From assembly GCF_018860245.1 (NCBI RefSeq), contig NZ_JAHKPD010000018.1:124001-188000 (forward strand): a stretch of DNA of 64,000 bases. Direction: 5' to 3'. This DNA comes from Pseudotamlana agarivorans. GTDB taxonomy: Bacteria > Bacteroidota > Bacteroidia > Flavobacteriales > Flavobacteriaceae. The translations under genes were made by a program, and so were the position numbers. This document shows, piece after piece, positions 27,196 to 35,793 of the stretch (positions are counted from its first letter, which is position 1; every line of letters starts with the position of its first letter). Below the pieces are notes generated by a model. The model did no database searches and was not told the DNA's origin. It saw nothing but the letters and a program-made list of their open reading frames with translations.

Positions 27196-28566
27196 TTATT
27201 CCATAAGCCATTTAACCATACGTAACTTCATTTTGGTATATGGACTGTATTTTGTTTTGGGTTCCAGCCAAAAGCGTTTGTGTAAAATACTTTTTTGATG
27301 CGAAAAAGCATCAAAGCCTGTTTTTCCATGATATGCACCCATTCCGCTAAATCCAACGCCTCCAAAAGGAAGTTTGCTGTTTGTAAGCTGCATTAAACTA
27401 TCATTAACAGCGCCACCACCAAATGAAACTTCTTTTAATATTTTTTTGATGCTGTTATTGCTTTTTGAGTAAATATAGCACGATAAGGGGCGCGGTTTGT
27501 TTTTTACCAGTTGTATAGCTTCGTCTAAATCATTAAATGAAATAACGGGTAGAATAGGACCGAATATTTCATCTTGCATCACCTCGTCCTCAAAAGATAC
27601 GTTGTGCAAAACCGTCGGACTAATAAAGCGCTCTTCTTTATTACTGTATCCACCATAATAGAGTTTGTATTGATCGATAAGTTTCATTAAGCGTTCAAAA
27701 TTTGAGGCGTTTATTATTTTTAAATAATTAGGAGTTTCAGAATGGCTTGCTTTATAATGTTTTTCAATTTCAACCTTTAGTGCTTCTAGAAAAGCAACTT
27801 CTATAGATTTGTCCACCAAAATATAATCGGGTGCAACACAGGTTTGACCAGCATTAAGAAATTTTGCCCAAACAATGCGTTTGGCGGTCATTTGAATGTT
27901 TGTGTCTTTAAGTACAAAAGTTGGACTTTTTCCACCCAATTCCAGTATTACCGGAGTTAAATGATTGGCAGCGGCTTGGTATATGATTCTACCAACCGTA
28001 GTACTGCCTGTAAAAAATATTTTATCAAAACGGTGTTTTAAAAGTTCTGTAGTTTCTTCAATCCCACCTTCGACAACGTAAAAATAATGACTGGGAAAAT
28101 TGGAGTTGATAAGTTCTGCAAGGACTCTTGCCGTGTTTTTAGGAAGTTCACTGGGCTTAAGAATAACTGTATTTCCGGCAGCAAGAGCCGTTAGGGCTGG
28201 TAATAATGAAAGTTGATATGGGTAGTTCCAAGCGCCAATAACTAAAGTGGTGCCTAAAGGTTCGGGAAGGATGTAGCTTTTTGCTGGGAAATTTACAAGA
28301 TTAGTAGCTACGTTTTTTCTTTTAGACCACTTTGGGGTGTTTTTTATATAGCTAGAGATTTCATGATAAATGATAGCCAGCTCAGTAGTATAAGTTTCAA
28401 ATTCGGACTTACCAAAGTCCTCATAAATCGCCTGATATAAAAGATCCTCATTCGATTTTAGAACTCCTTTTAGTTTTTTTAATTGTTCAATTCTAAAAGC
28501 AACACTTTTAGTTGCATTGGAATCAAAAAAGTTTTGTTGTTGCTGTAACAAGTCCGTAATACCCAT
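27196..28566 (-). CDS. NAD(P)-dependent aldehyde dehydrogenase, class 3 type
   Basis: A 456-residue aldehyde dehydrogenase of the shorter class-3/coniferyl-type group. The general-base Glu lies in LELGGKSPTFV and the nucleophilic Cys in NAGQTCVAPDYIL (about residue 245). The cofactor site includes GAWNYPYQLSLLP and FFTGSTTVGRII. It oxidises aldehydes, probably medium- or long-chain or lipid-derived, to carboxylic acids. The C-terminus is hydrophilic, with no membrane anchor. It is followed by the peroxiredoxin-like gene, so a joint role in oxidative damage is possible. Confidence 0.93.
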   Translation of the reverse strand: MGITDLLQQQQNFFDSNATKSVAFRIEQLKKLKGVLKSNEDLLYQAIYEDFGKSEFETYTTELAIIYHEISSYIKNTPKWSKRKNVATNLVNFPAKSYILPEPLGTTLVIGAWNYPYQLSLLPALTALAAGNTVILKPSELPKNTARVLAELINSNFPSHYFYVVEGGIEETTELLKHRFDKIFFTGSTTVGRIIYQAAANHLTPVILELGGKSPTFVLKDTNIQMTAKRIVWAKFLNAGQTCVAPDYILVDKSIEVAFLEALKVEIEKHYKASHSETPNYLKIINASNFERLMKLIDQYKLYYGGYSNKEERFISPTVLHNVSFEDEVMQDEIFGPILPVISFNDLDEAIQLVKNKPRPLSCYIYSKSNNSIKKILKEVSFGGGAVNDSLMQLTNSKLPFGGVGFSGMGAYHGKTGFDAFSHQKSILHKRFWLEPKTKYSPYTKMKLRMVKWLME

Positions 28567-28641
28567 TTTTTAGAGATAATTTATTGAAAATTATGATTGC
28601 TTTTTTTTGCTCAAATTTCTGTCGTTATCATTTCTAAAAGC

Positions 28642-29823
28642 TTACCAGTTAGAATTAGCGCCACCGCCACCAAATCCGCCACCTCCAAAATAACTTTCAG
28701 TTTCAGTTGGCGTATTATGTCCACCTAAAGTTTGTGAAGCTATAAATGCGGTTAAGTCTTTAGAGTGTGATTGTTTTAATATAATGTTTTCCCTGGTAAA
28801 ACCATAACGTGGGTTTTTCAAATAATTGAATAAGAGTAGTGCTGTAGTAATAAGCATGGCGCCTATTAATGTTATAGTCACTACCGGTGTCAAGGTGTTG
28901 AAATAATATAAAAGTGTGATAATACTTAGTGCTATGGTAATTAACCCAACACGTATAAGTAGGATCGTTTTCTTTTTAATGCCCCAATAGAGAAAACATA
29001 AAGGAATTAATATGGTGAAAGCATAAAATAAATAGGAGAAAGGAATGTCTTCAGCTTCAGTCAGTTCAACTCCCATAAGCTCAATGCTTAATTCACGAAC
29101 TACAAAGTAGTTTCCAGCGATGTAAAAACAGGTTAGTGCTATAGATTTTAGAATAATGAAAAAATCTTCGAATATGATACTAACTAATTTCTTTTCAAAT
29201 TTGATAGCACCTAGGTAGATTGTTCCAAAATATAACATAAAAGCACATGGAATGAGTGCCTTAGCATACCCACCAATATCTATTAGGATTTGAAAAATAA
29301 TCCAGCCTAAAAAAGCTATGGCTAAAAGGAGTGTTACCCGGTTAAGATATCTTATTGAAGCTAGTGCAGAAAGGACAAACAGTACAATGGGGTAAACTAA
29401 TATGTTTTCTGGCTCATTAAATAATAGGCCTAAAGCAATAAATGAAAACCCCGAAAATAGTCCTGCTTCAGTAATACCAGAAAGGTAATGGTGTTTGTCT
29501 TTTATCAAAATTTTTTCAGTAAGAAATAAGAGAAGCACACCAATGATTGTAAATAATATTTGAAATCCGAAGTTATCTAAATCCATAAAAATAAATCCAA
29601 ATGGTACTGCGGCTGTTGAAAAACCTAAGTATGAAAGAATAAACAGTAATACCCTCATAAATACCGAAGGCGAATAAAGATTCGTGCTAAAAGCCTCACG
29701 AATGTCCTCCCATTGTTTTTCGCTTATTAATTTACTCTTGTAAAGGGATTGAGATTTAGAAAGGATTTTTTTATTTTCTAATGCCTTTATGTCGTAAGCG
29801 ATATATGATTTATTCATGCGCAA
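28642..29823 (-). CDS. Multi-pass membrane protein, DUF2157-like
   Basis: A 393-residue protein with a cytoplasmic N-terminus (SKSQSLYKSKLISEKQWEDIREAF) and about ten membrane helices between residues 55 and 335. It ends in a flexible glycine tail (GGGGFGGGG). The short helical N-terminus before a polytopic core resembles DUF2157 membrane proteins. The role is unknown. It overlaps the upstream gene by 14 nt, and the two appear to be diverged paralogues acting together. Confidence 0.65.
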   Translation of the reverse strand: MRMNKSYIAYDIKALENKKILSKSQSLYKSKLISEKQWEDIREAFSTNLYSPSVFMRVLLFILSYLGFSTAAVPFGFIFMDLDNFGFQILFTIIGVLLLFLTEKILIKDKHHYLSGITEAGLFSGFSFIALGLLFNEPENILVYPIVLFVLSALASIRYLNRVTLLLAIAFLGWIIFQILIDIGGYAKALIPCAFMLYFGTIYLGAIKFEKKLVSIIFEDFFIILKSIALTCFYIAGNYFVVRELSIELMGVELTEAEDIPFSYLFYAFTILIPLCFLYWGIKKKTILLIRVGLITIALSIITLLYYFNTLTPVVTITLIGAMLITTALLLFNYLKNPRYGFTRENIILKQSHSKDLTAFIASQTLGGHNTPTETESYFGGGGFGGGGANSNW

Positions 29824-30772
29824 AATGGGATTTTTTCTTAACTAAAAACACGATATATCCTATGCAGGTACAAGGGAAATAGTAGATTAGAAGGATATAA
29901 CCATCACTTGTGTTAGAAATCAATTCGAAAAATAAATAACTAAAAGCGATATAAGCTGAAATATTTGAATATAAAAAGAAAAGAAATGCTTTTATTTTCC
30001 AAGTGTGAATCGACATTATTACACCAGATGTAAGGGCTAGTAAGGCGTATGTTTTATCTAAATCGGTATAGAATATTCCAGATAGGCACCCTAAATAAAA
30101 AGTGATCAATCCGAAATTTTGATAAGTGAATTTAAAATGAGGTTTGATGTTTTCCTTTTCGGAAAGATAACCAGAAACGAAAAGGGATACACCTAATAAG
30201 ATGGCAATTAAATGGGTGTAATTTGTAGAGACCCACGTGTTGGCTTTCCAATCGATTGGTGAAATGGTAAAGCCTAAAGCTGCGGCTAGAGCAGTAATTC
30301 CCATAGCTAACAACGCCCTGTTGTCGTACCTGTAAGCCATAAAAAAGAAGAGTGAAGCACTAAGGTATGAGCTCCAACTGGCTAAAGCGGCGACGAGTTC
30401 AAAATAAACTTGAATGTAGGTAAATAAGCCTATGATTAAAAGGGAAACAAGAATTAAGAGGTAGTCAAAATACGCCAGTTTTACAGTCACCAAATTGTGA
30501 GCATATGGATTAGCGAATTTATTAATGTAGTAAAACCCAGTAAAAATGAGCCCGCTTAAAAGAAGCATCATCAATATGTGACCAAGCGATCCAATGTTTT
30601 CGTAAATTAAATAACTAACACCTCCTGTGAAAAGTAGAATCCCGATATAAAGCAAAATACGTAGCTCGTAATAAAGAGAAATTATTTCTTCTTTTCTAAT
30701 GGATTCAAAAAAGGCAAACTGCTGTTTTGAAATGTGCTTTTGCTCGAATAGTGTTTTATTTATGTTGTCCAT
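29810..30772 (-). CDS. Multi-pass membrane protein, DUF2157-like
   Basis: A 320-residue protein with a soluble N-terminus (NINKTLFEQKHISKQQFAFFESI) and about ten predicted membrane helices from residue 38 on. The N-terminal pattern (K-x-I-S-x-x-Q) matches that of the overlapping downstream gene. The function is unknown; the pair may form one membrane complex. No signal peptide is seen. Confidence 0.65.
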   Translation of the reverse strand: MDNINKTLFEQKHISKQQFAFFESIRKEEIISLYYELRILLYIGILLFTGGVSYLIYENIGSLGHILMMLLLSGLIFTGFYYINKFANPYAHNLVTVKLAYFDYLLILVSLLIIGLFTYIQVYFELVAALASWSSYLSASLFFFMAYRYDNRALLAMGITALAAALGFTISPIDWKANTWVSTNYTHLIAILLGVSLFVSGYLSEKENIKPHFKFTYQNFGLITFYLGCLSGIFYTDLDKTYALLALTSGVIMSIHTWKIKAFLFFLYSNISAYIAFSYLFFELISNTSDGYILLIYYFPCTCIGYIVFLVKKKSHFAHE

Positions 30773-30953
30773 TTAAGAAGACTGGTTAGTTGTGAAGTGG
30801 TTCACTTCTGTTTTGTTGGAGTAAGTTTTGAAATTTTAATTATAATAATTTCTTCTACCATATAACTTGAAAAACTTAAAAGAATTAAGCAAAATAAAAA
30901 ATAAAATTTCATCATTAGTTGGTCTTGTTAATTGATTATAGCGGGTTTGTGTA

Positions 30954-31757
30954 TTACCCCGCACTAACTACGCCCAAAGTATAAAGCATTTCCATGGTTG
31001 GTGTTTCACTTCCTCCAGTTGGCTCTAAAGTGATACCAAAAGCTTCACTGGCATTAGCATTTTCGATTTCAAATATTTTATTGGTATCTGATGCAAAGTT
31101 GTCGATAATACCTAAACTTGTAGGTGTTAAAGGATTTAACGTTAACGACCACACTTGGTAAACTTTACCTTCAGGTGGTTCAGGTAAACCTTGAGCATCT
31201 AAAAATATACGGTTGGCGTTTTTATCCCAGTAAACCTTAGCAAAGGTGTTAGAGAAATTGCCTTGACCATTAAGCGGAATTCGGGTAATATTATCATCAC
31301 GCATTACACTAATTAAGGTATGGGCTTCATCTAAACTGTTTTTAGAGTTTTCAATTTGAGTTTCTAATAAAGATTGCTGTGTTTCAGCGACTTGTATTTC
31401 GGTTTGTAGCTGCTTATTTTGGTTAAGCGTCCATAATAAGCCAGCGCCAATAATAATAGATGCTGCCCAACCCGTGTAGGTAATCCAGTTGTATTTAGGT
31501 TTTACGATTGAAATCACTTTGGAGTCTCCGCTATTAAAACCTAAACGTTGTTTTATGATGTTATAAATATGATTATTACTTCTTTGCGATGTGGAAGCTG
31601 TGAGTTTCATGATGGCAGCTTCAATTTCTAAAACCTCCTGAAGTAATTCCGGGTGTTTCTGTAAAAGCTTATGGATTTCCTCATTTTCTTGTTCGGAAAG
31701 TGCGCCAGCCACATAAAGTTCTAAAATTCCAGATGCTATGTAAGTGTTAATATCCAT
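30954..31757 (-). CDS. Anti-sigma factor (RskA-like)
   Basis: A 267-residue membrane protein. The N-terminal domain (MDINTYIASGILELYVAGAL, residues 1-20) is the short zinc-free sigma-binding module of this group. A single helix lies at about 92-108 (ITYTGWAASIIIGAGLL), then a coiled coil (QLQTEIQVAETQQSLLETQI), then an extracytoplasmic RskA domain (AKVYWDKNANRIFLDAQGLP, GKVYQVWSL). It starts 1 nt after the sigma gene stop. It should sequester that sigma factor until an envelope signal triggers release. Confidence 0.9.
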   Translation of the reverse strand: MDINTYIASGILELYVAGALSEQENEEIHKLLQKHPELLQEVLEIEAAIMKLTASTSQRSNNHIYNIIKQRLGFNSGDSKVISIVKPKYNWITYTGWAASIIIGAGLLWTLNQNKQLQTEIQVAETQQSLLETQIENSKNSLDEAHTLISVMRDDNITRIPLNGQGNFSNTFAKVYWDKNANRIFLDAQGLPEPPEGKVYQVWSLTLNPLTPTSLGIIDNFASDTNKIFEIENANASEAFGITLEPTGGSETPTMEMLYTLGVVSAG

Positions 31758-31758
31758 A

Positions 31759-32289
31759 TTAATTTAAAACCATGCTTCTTAGTTCGTTAATACAATTTCT
31801 GTTTCTAGTTTTAATGGTGCCAATGGGCATGTCTAGAGTTTCAGAGGCTTCACTTTGTGTATACCCTTTAAAATAGAGCAGTTCAATAACTTCTATACAC
31901 TTTTTAGCAAGCTTGCTAACATATTTTTTAATCCCAATCGCATCGGTTGATTTGTCTAGACTTTCACTGGTTTCAAGAATATCTACGAAAAAATTAGAGT
32001 TGAGGTTTTGTTTGGATTTTTTAAAACTTTTAGAACGCGTTTTGTCAATGGCTGCATTTCGAGATATGTTCAAAATCCATGTAAAAAAACGGCCTTTTTT
32101 GCTAGAATAAGTATCTGCCTTATGCCAAGCTTTTACGAATACATCTTGCATCACTTCCTCGGCGATATCATGATCTCTTACTATGTTGAAAATGACACCA
32201 TGCATGCTGTCTTTGTACATGTGATATAAAGTTTCAAAAGCTTTTTCGTCTTTTCTCTTGAAATTTTCAACAAGAAGGTCTAAATCCAT
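31759..32289 (-). CDS. ECF sigma factor (SigK-like)
   Basis: A 176-residue sigma-70 factor. Region 2 spans DEKAFETLYHMYKDSM to AEEVMQDVFVKAWHKADTY and GRFFTWILNISRNAAIDKTRS (about residues 15-80). Region 4 has YFKGYTQSEASETLDMPIGTIKTRNRNCI (about 138-166). It is encoded just before its anti-sigma factor. A long inverted repeat lies 64 nt upstream and could take part in its control. Confidence 0.93.
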   Translation of the reverse strand: MDLDLLVENFKRKDEKAFETLYHMYKDSMHGVIFNIVRDHDIAEEVMQDVFVKAWHKADTYSSKKGRFFTWILNISRNAAIDKTRSKSFKKSKQNLNSNFFVDILETSESLDKSTDAIGIKKYVSKLAKKCIEVIELLYFKGYTQSEASETLDMPIGTIKTRNRNCINELRSMVLN

Positions 32290-32352
32290 AAAATGGCTGT
32301 AGTTTGCATGGTTTGGTTGTGAAGCTGTTTATTCAATATGGTTTCATATAAA

Positions 32353-32426
32353 ATTGTCAGGTTGGGTTTGTAGCAACTACTTTTTGTCTGTAGTTTAAAG
32401 TTATTAAACAAACGCAACCTGACAAT
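32353..32426. repeat. Long inverted repeat between yceI-like gene and ECF sigma gene
   Basis: The arms at 32353-32370 and 32409-32426 pair at 17 of 18 positions (ATTGTCAGGTTG core). The 38-nt loop itself holds a 6-bp stem, AACTAC (32375-32380) with GTAGTT (32390-32395). On the minus strand the hairpin follows the YceI gene and is trailed by TTTTAT, so it may end that transcript. It also sits just before the sigma operon and might be an operator. Confidence 0.65.
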
Positions 32427-32466
32427 AAAAATACTTTTTAAGATCCCTAATTTTAGGGTTTAAGCT

Positions 32467-33102
32467 TTAGTTTTCGCGTAAAAATGTGCTTACTTCAATA
32501 GCGACATCTTCCCAAGTTTTACTAACACCATCAGCTCCAGTATGTAAGGCTTCACATGCTTTGTTTAATGATGCTAAGGCGTCTAGGGCTTTCCATTCGG
32601 CTAAATTCATTGTGCCTGTTAAAGTTACACGTCTTTCATCAGTAATGGTAACGTTCATTGGTAAACTTTGTGTTTCACCATTCATAGTTACTTCAGCAAC
32701 TACAGATCCATCCACGTATTTTATAGTTCCTGAGATTAAATCGGTATCTAACATGGCCCCAAAAAAAGAGGTTTTAATTTTAGCATCTCTTGTGTTTGTT
32801 GCGTCGTTCGTAAATAAACTACTCACAGGAATTGAAAAATCTAAATTGTTTAAGGCTTCTTCTGGTGTTGCTCCAGATTGTTCATCAAATTTAACGCTAG
32901 TAAATTCTCCGCCAACACCAACTTTATCGGTGGTTTTATAAGCTGTGAATTTTACAGAAGTCGCTTCAGGTTTTACAACAAAATTTGCTACTGTAGAAAC
33001 CTCGGTAGTCTCCTCGGTTTTTGATTCTTTTTTTTCTTGTTTACATGAGGTTAGACCTAAGGTAATTGCGATAAATAATAAGCTTAAATTTTTCATTTTC
33101 AT
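32467..33102 (-). CDS. YceI-family lipoprotein
   Basis: A 211-residue lipoprotein (LLFIAITLGLTSC, Cys20, then a K/E-rich linker to about residue 38). The YceI lipocalin-like barrel follows: ATSVKFTAYKTTDKVGVGGEF, then TFF-type and final strands (TGTMNLAEWKALDALASLN). YceI proteins bind isoprenoid or other lipids in the periplasm. The gene precedes the ECF sigma/anti-sigma pair in the same direction, and such neighbours are often sigma targets. That link is inference. Confidence 0.88.
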   Translation of the reverse strand: MKMKNLSLLFIAITLGLTSCKQEKKESKTEETTEVSTVANFVVKPEATSVKFTAYKTTDKVGVGGEFTSVKFDEQSGATPEEALNNLDFSIPVSSLFTNDATNTRDAKIKTSFFGAMLDTDLISGTIKYVDGSVVAEVTMNGETQSLPMNVTITDERRVTLTGTMNLAEWKALDALASLNKACEALHTGADGVSKTWEDVAIEVSTFLREN

Positions 33103-33226
33103 ATTTAATATTTTAATGGTGATGACGAAAATAATAATGGATTATCCACTAAAATTGTAGTTTCTAACTCTCTGTTTTAGTTGAAGTGGAAAGTTAGTAA
33201 ATAATAAAGGAAACACAAATAGCTAT

Positions 33227-33271
33227 CATGACAAAAATCATGTTTTAAGGGCATGCTAAAACTTATATTTG
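33227..33271 (+). promoter_or_regulatory. Fnr-like box and promoter of hemN
   Basis: CATGACAAAAATCATG at 33227-33242 is an inverted repeat. A 21-nt gap leads to the perfect -7 element TATATTTG at 33264-33271. The box would centre near -42 from the likely start, the class II activator position. The layout is identical at the cco genes. Confidence 0.75.
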
Positions 33272-33289
33272 TGTGTAGAGTATATAATT

Positions 33290-34654
33290 ATGTTAAACGA
33301 GTTAGTAAATAAATATAATATACCAGGGCCAAGATACACCAGTTATCCTACGGTGCCGTATTGGGATAGCGCGACGTTTTCATTAGAAAAATGGAAATTG
33401 TCATTACAAAAATCTTTTTTAGAAAGTAACATCAAAGAAGGTGTTAGCCTTTATATTCACTTGCCGTTTTGCGAGAGCCTATGCACGTTTTGTGGTTGTA
33501 ATAAACGTATTACCAAACAGCATAGCGTGGAATCGCCTTATATAAATGCGGTGTTAAAGGAATGGCAATTGTATTTGGATTTGTTTGACGAAAAGCCCAT
33601 CATCAAGGAATTACATCTTGGCGGCGGAACCCCAACATTTTTTAGTCCGCAGCATTTAACCATGCTTATTAAAGGCCTTTTAAAAGATGCTGTTCGTGCC
33701 GAAAATTATGAGTTTAGTTTTGAGGGGCACCCCAATAATACGACCAAAGAACATTTACAAGCCTTGTACGATGTTGGATTTAGACGCGTAAGTTATGGCG
33801 TTCAAGATTATAACGAAACCGTGCAAAAGGCGATACATAGAATTCAGCCGTTCGAAAACGTAAAACAAGCGACCAATATGGCTAGAGCCATTGGATATAC
33901 GTCGGTGGGGCATGATATTATTTTCGGATTGCCTTTTCAAACCTTAGAGCATGTTCAAGAAACCATTTTAAAAACGAAGGCTCTGCTTCCCGATCGATTG
34001 GCCTTTTATAGCTATGCGCATGTGCCTTGGATAAAAGGTAATGGGCAACGCGGATTTAAGGATTCCGATTTACCTTCCGGGGAATTAAAAAGAAAGCAGT
34101 ACGAGTTAGGAAAACAATTGTTGGCAGAAGTCGGGTACGAAGAAATTGGTATGGATCATTTTGCTTTAAAAACCGATTCGCTATATAAATCTATGATTTC
34201 AGGCGATTTACATCGGAATTTCATGGGGTATACGGCTTCAAAAACACAAGCTATGATTGGGCTTGGGGTGTCGTCAATTAGTGATAGTTGGTATGGGTTT
34301 TCTCAGAATGTAAAGTCTATTGAAGATTATTATAAACTGCTGGAGGAAGATACAATTCCTGTGTATCGCGGACATATTTTAAACGAAGAAGACCTTATTA
34401 TTCGTAAGCACATACTCAACTTAATGTGCCGCTTTAAAACATCGTGGACAGCAGATCAACGCTATTTTAAGGAATTGCCAGATGTACTGGTGAAATTGCA
34501 AGAAATGGAAAATGATGGTTTGCTAATTAGAACTAAAAATAGTGTTGAGGTGACTCAAAAAGGACAGCCTTTTGTACGTAATATTTGTATGGCATTCGAT
34601 GTGCTTTTACAACGAAAACAGCCTAATACACAGTTGTTCTCCATGACGATATAG
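33290..34654 (+). CDS. hemN: Oxygen-independent coproporphyrinogen III oxidase (radical SAM)
   Basis: A 454-residue protein when started at ATG 33290. An upstream in-frame TTG at 33269 falls inside the -7 promoter box and is rejected. HLPFCESLCTFCGCNKRIT holds the CxxxCxxCxC cluster motif of HemN. ELHLGGGTPTFF and DIIFGLPFQT are radical SAM signatures, and the C-terminal winged domain (RKHILNLMCRF...VEVTQKGQPFVRNICMAFD) is typical. It makes protoporphyrinogen IX without oxygen for heme synthesis. The Fnr-like box fits induction at low oxygen, alongside cbb3 oxidase. Confidence 0.95.
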   Translation: MLNELVNKYNIPGPRYTSYPTVPYWDSATFSLEKWKLSLQKSFLESNIKEGVSLYIHLPFCESLCTFCGCNKRITKQHSVESPYINAVLKEWQLYLDLFDEKPIIKELHLGGGTPTFFSPQHLTMLIKGLLKDAVRAENYEFSFEGHPNNTTKEHLQALYDVGFRRVSYGVQDYNETVQKAIHRIQPFENVKQATNMARAIGYTSVGHDIIFGLPFQTLEHVQETILKTKALLPDRLAFYSYAHVPWIKGNGQRGFKDSDLPSGELKRKQYELGKQLLAEVGYEEIGMDHFALKTDSLYKSMISGDLHRNFMGYTASKTQAMIGLGVSSISDSWYGFSQNVKSIEDYYKLLEEDTIPVYRGHILNEEDLIIRKHILNLMCRFKTSWTADQRYFKELPDVLVKLQEMENDGLLIRTKNSVEVTQKGQPFVRNICMAFDVLLQRKQPNTQLFSMTI

Positions 34655-34860
34655 GGAAGGACGATTTGCATATTTGTAAATACTCATAATAGTACCTCGA
34701 CTCTTTGAATTTATTTCAGGGTCTCATCATAAATTGTTGATTGCGTAGCCTTATGAGATACCGAATCAAGTTCGGCATGACGAAATCAAAGGGTTGTGAT
34801 AAAAGTTAAAAAAAAGATGCCCGTTTTCACGGGAATTAAAAAGATATTAATTAAAGTACC
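34655..34860. repeat. Intergenic dispersed repeat
   Basis: About 34703-34785 carries a second copy of the element at 7490-7575: TTTGAATTTATTTCAGGGTC, then CCGAATCAAGTTCGGCATGACGAA. CCCGTTTTCACGGG at 34820-34833 is the inverted form of the GAAA-tetraloop hairpin seen at 7749 and 42203. No gene is present. Confidence 0.6.
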
Positions 34861-35694
34861 ATGGAAAAAATTATTGTTCCTGTAGATTTTTCTGAACATT
34901 CAGAGCATGCTTTACAAACGGCCGCAAAATTGGCTAAAAAGTATCAAGCAGAACTGTTAGTACTTCATATGTTGGAAATGCCCGAAATGGTATTAACATC
35001 AACAGGGAAAAAGCAAAATGAAAAAGCTGGTTTTTTATTGCGCCTAACTGAGCAAAAATTTGCAAAACTTCTTGATGTTGGTTTTTTAATAGGGCTGAAA
35101 GTAACCCCTATAATTAAGCATTTTAAGATGTTTAGTGAGGTTAATGACGTGGCTAAAGAAAATGGTGCCGATCTTATTGTTATGGGAACCCAAGGTGCTA
35201 GTGGTTTTAAGGAAATGTTTGTGGGTTCTAATACCGAACGGGTTATACGTTATGCAGAAATTCCTGTTTTAGCGGTGAAAAAGAAAGTCATGGATGTTAG
35301 TTTTGAGGTGGTCGCGTTTGCATGCGATTTCTCGGAAGCATGTATTCCTGCATATTTAAAGGCAGTCAAGTTGTTTGAAAAGATGAACTCGAAAATGTAT
35401 TTGGTTTATGTGAATTTACCGAATGATAAATTTAAAAGTTCTGTAGAAATGGAAAAACAAGTCGCTGAGTTTCTTATGAAGGCCTGCGGAAATTTACAGC
35501 CTATGAAAAATGTTCATTATACCTCTGATTATAGCGTAGAAGCGGGTGTTTTAAGTTTTTCGAACAAAATAGGAGCCGATTTAATCGCATTACCAACACA
35601 TGGCAAAAAGGGCTTGGCACATTTTTTTGAAGGTAGCGTTGGTGAAGATGTGGCCAATCATGCTACATTACCAGTTATGACATTTAAAATATAA
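34861..35694 (+). CDS. Universal stress protein with two Usp domains
   Basis: A 277-residue tandem UspA-type protein. The first domain (1-145) ends with VMGTQGASGFKEMFVGSNTERV, a full G-2x-G-9x-G-S ATP-binding motif. The second (150-277) ends LPTHGKKGLAHFFEGSVGEDV, where the spacing is altered, so nucleotide binding there is doubtful. Such proteins often respond to oxygen limitation or stress. It lies beside hemN, but a repeat-rich spacer separates them and no Fnr-like box is visible before it. Confidence 0.9.
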   Translation: MEKIIVPVDFSEHSEHALQTAAKLAKKYQAELLVLHMLEMPEMVLTSTGKKQNEKAGFLLRLTEQKFAKLLDVGFLIGLKVTPIIKHFKMFSEVNDVAKENGADLIVMGTQGASGFKEMFVGSNTERVIRYAEIPVLAVKKKVMDVSFEVVAFACDFSEACIPAYLKAVKLFEKMNSKMYLVYVNLPNDKFKSSVEMEKQVAEFLMKACGNLQPMKNVHYTSDYSVEAGVLSFSNKIGADLIALPTHGKKGLAHFFEGSVGEDVANHATLPVMTFKI

Positions 35695-35793
35695 TAATAC
35701 AAAAGAACAAGGGAGTGAGAGAGTGAAAGTTGCTGTAACTGTTAAGATGCAATTACTTGAAATGGGCAGCTAAATTATTAGCTGCTTTTTTGT

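Noticed and set aside
32486-32941. 151-codon open frame opposite the YceI lipoprotein gene
   Set aside because: It is a shadow of the real YceI gene, which has a lipobox and the full family pattern.
33269-33289. Upstream TTG start for hemN adding seven residues
   Set aside because: The TTG lies inside the predicted -7 element TATATTTG, and the ATG at 33290 begins the conserved HemN N-terminus.
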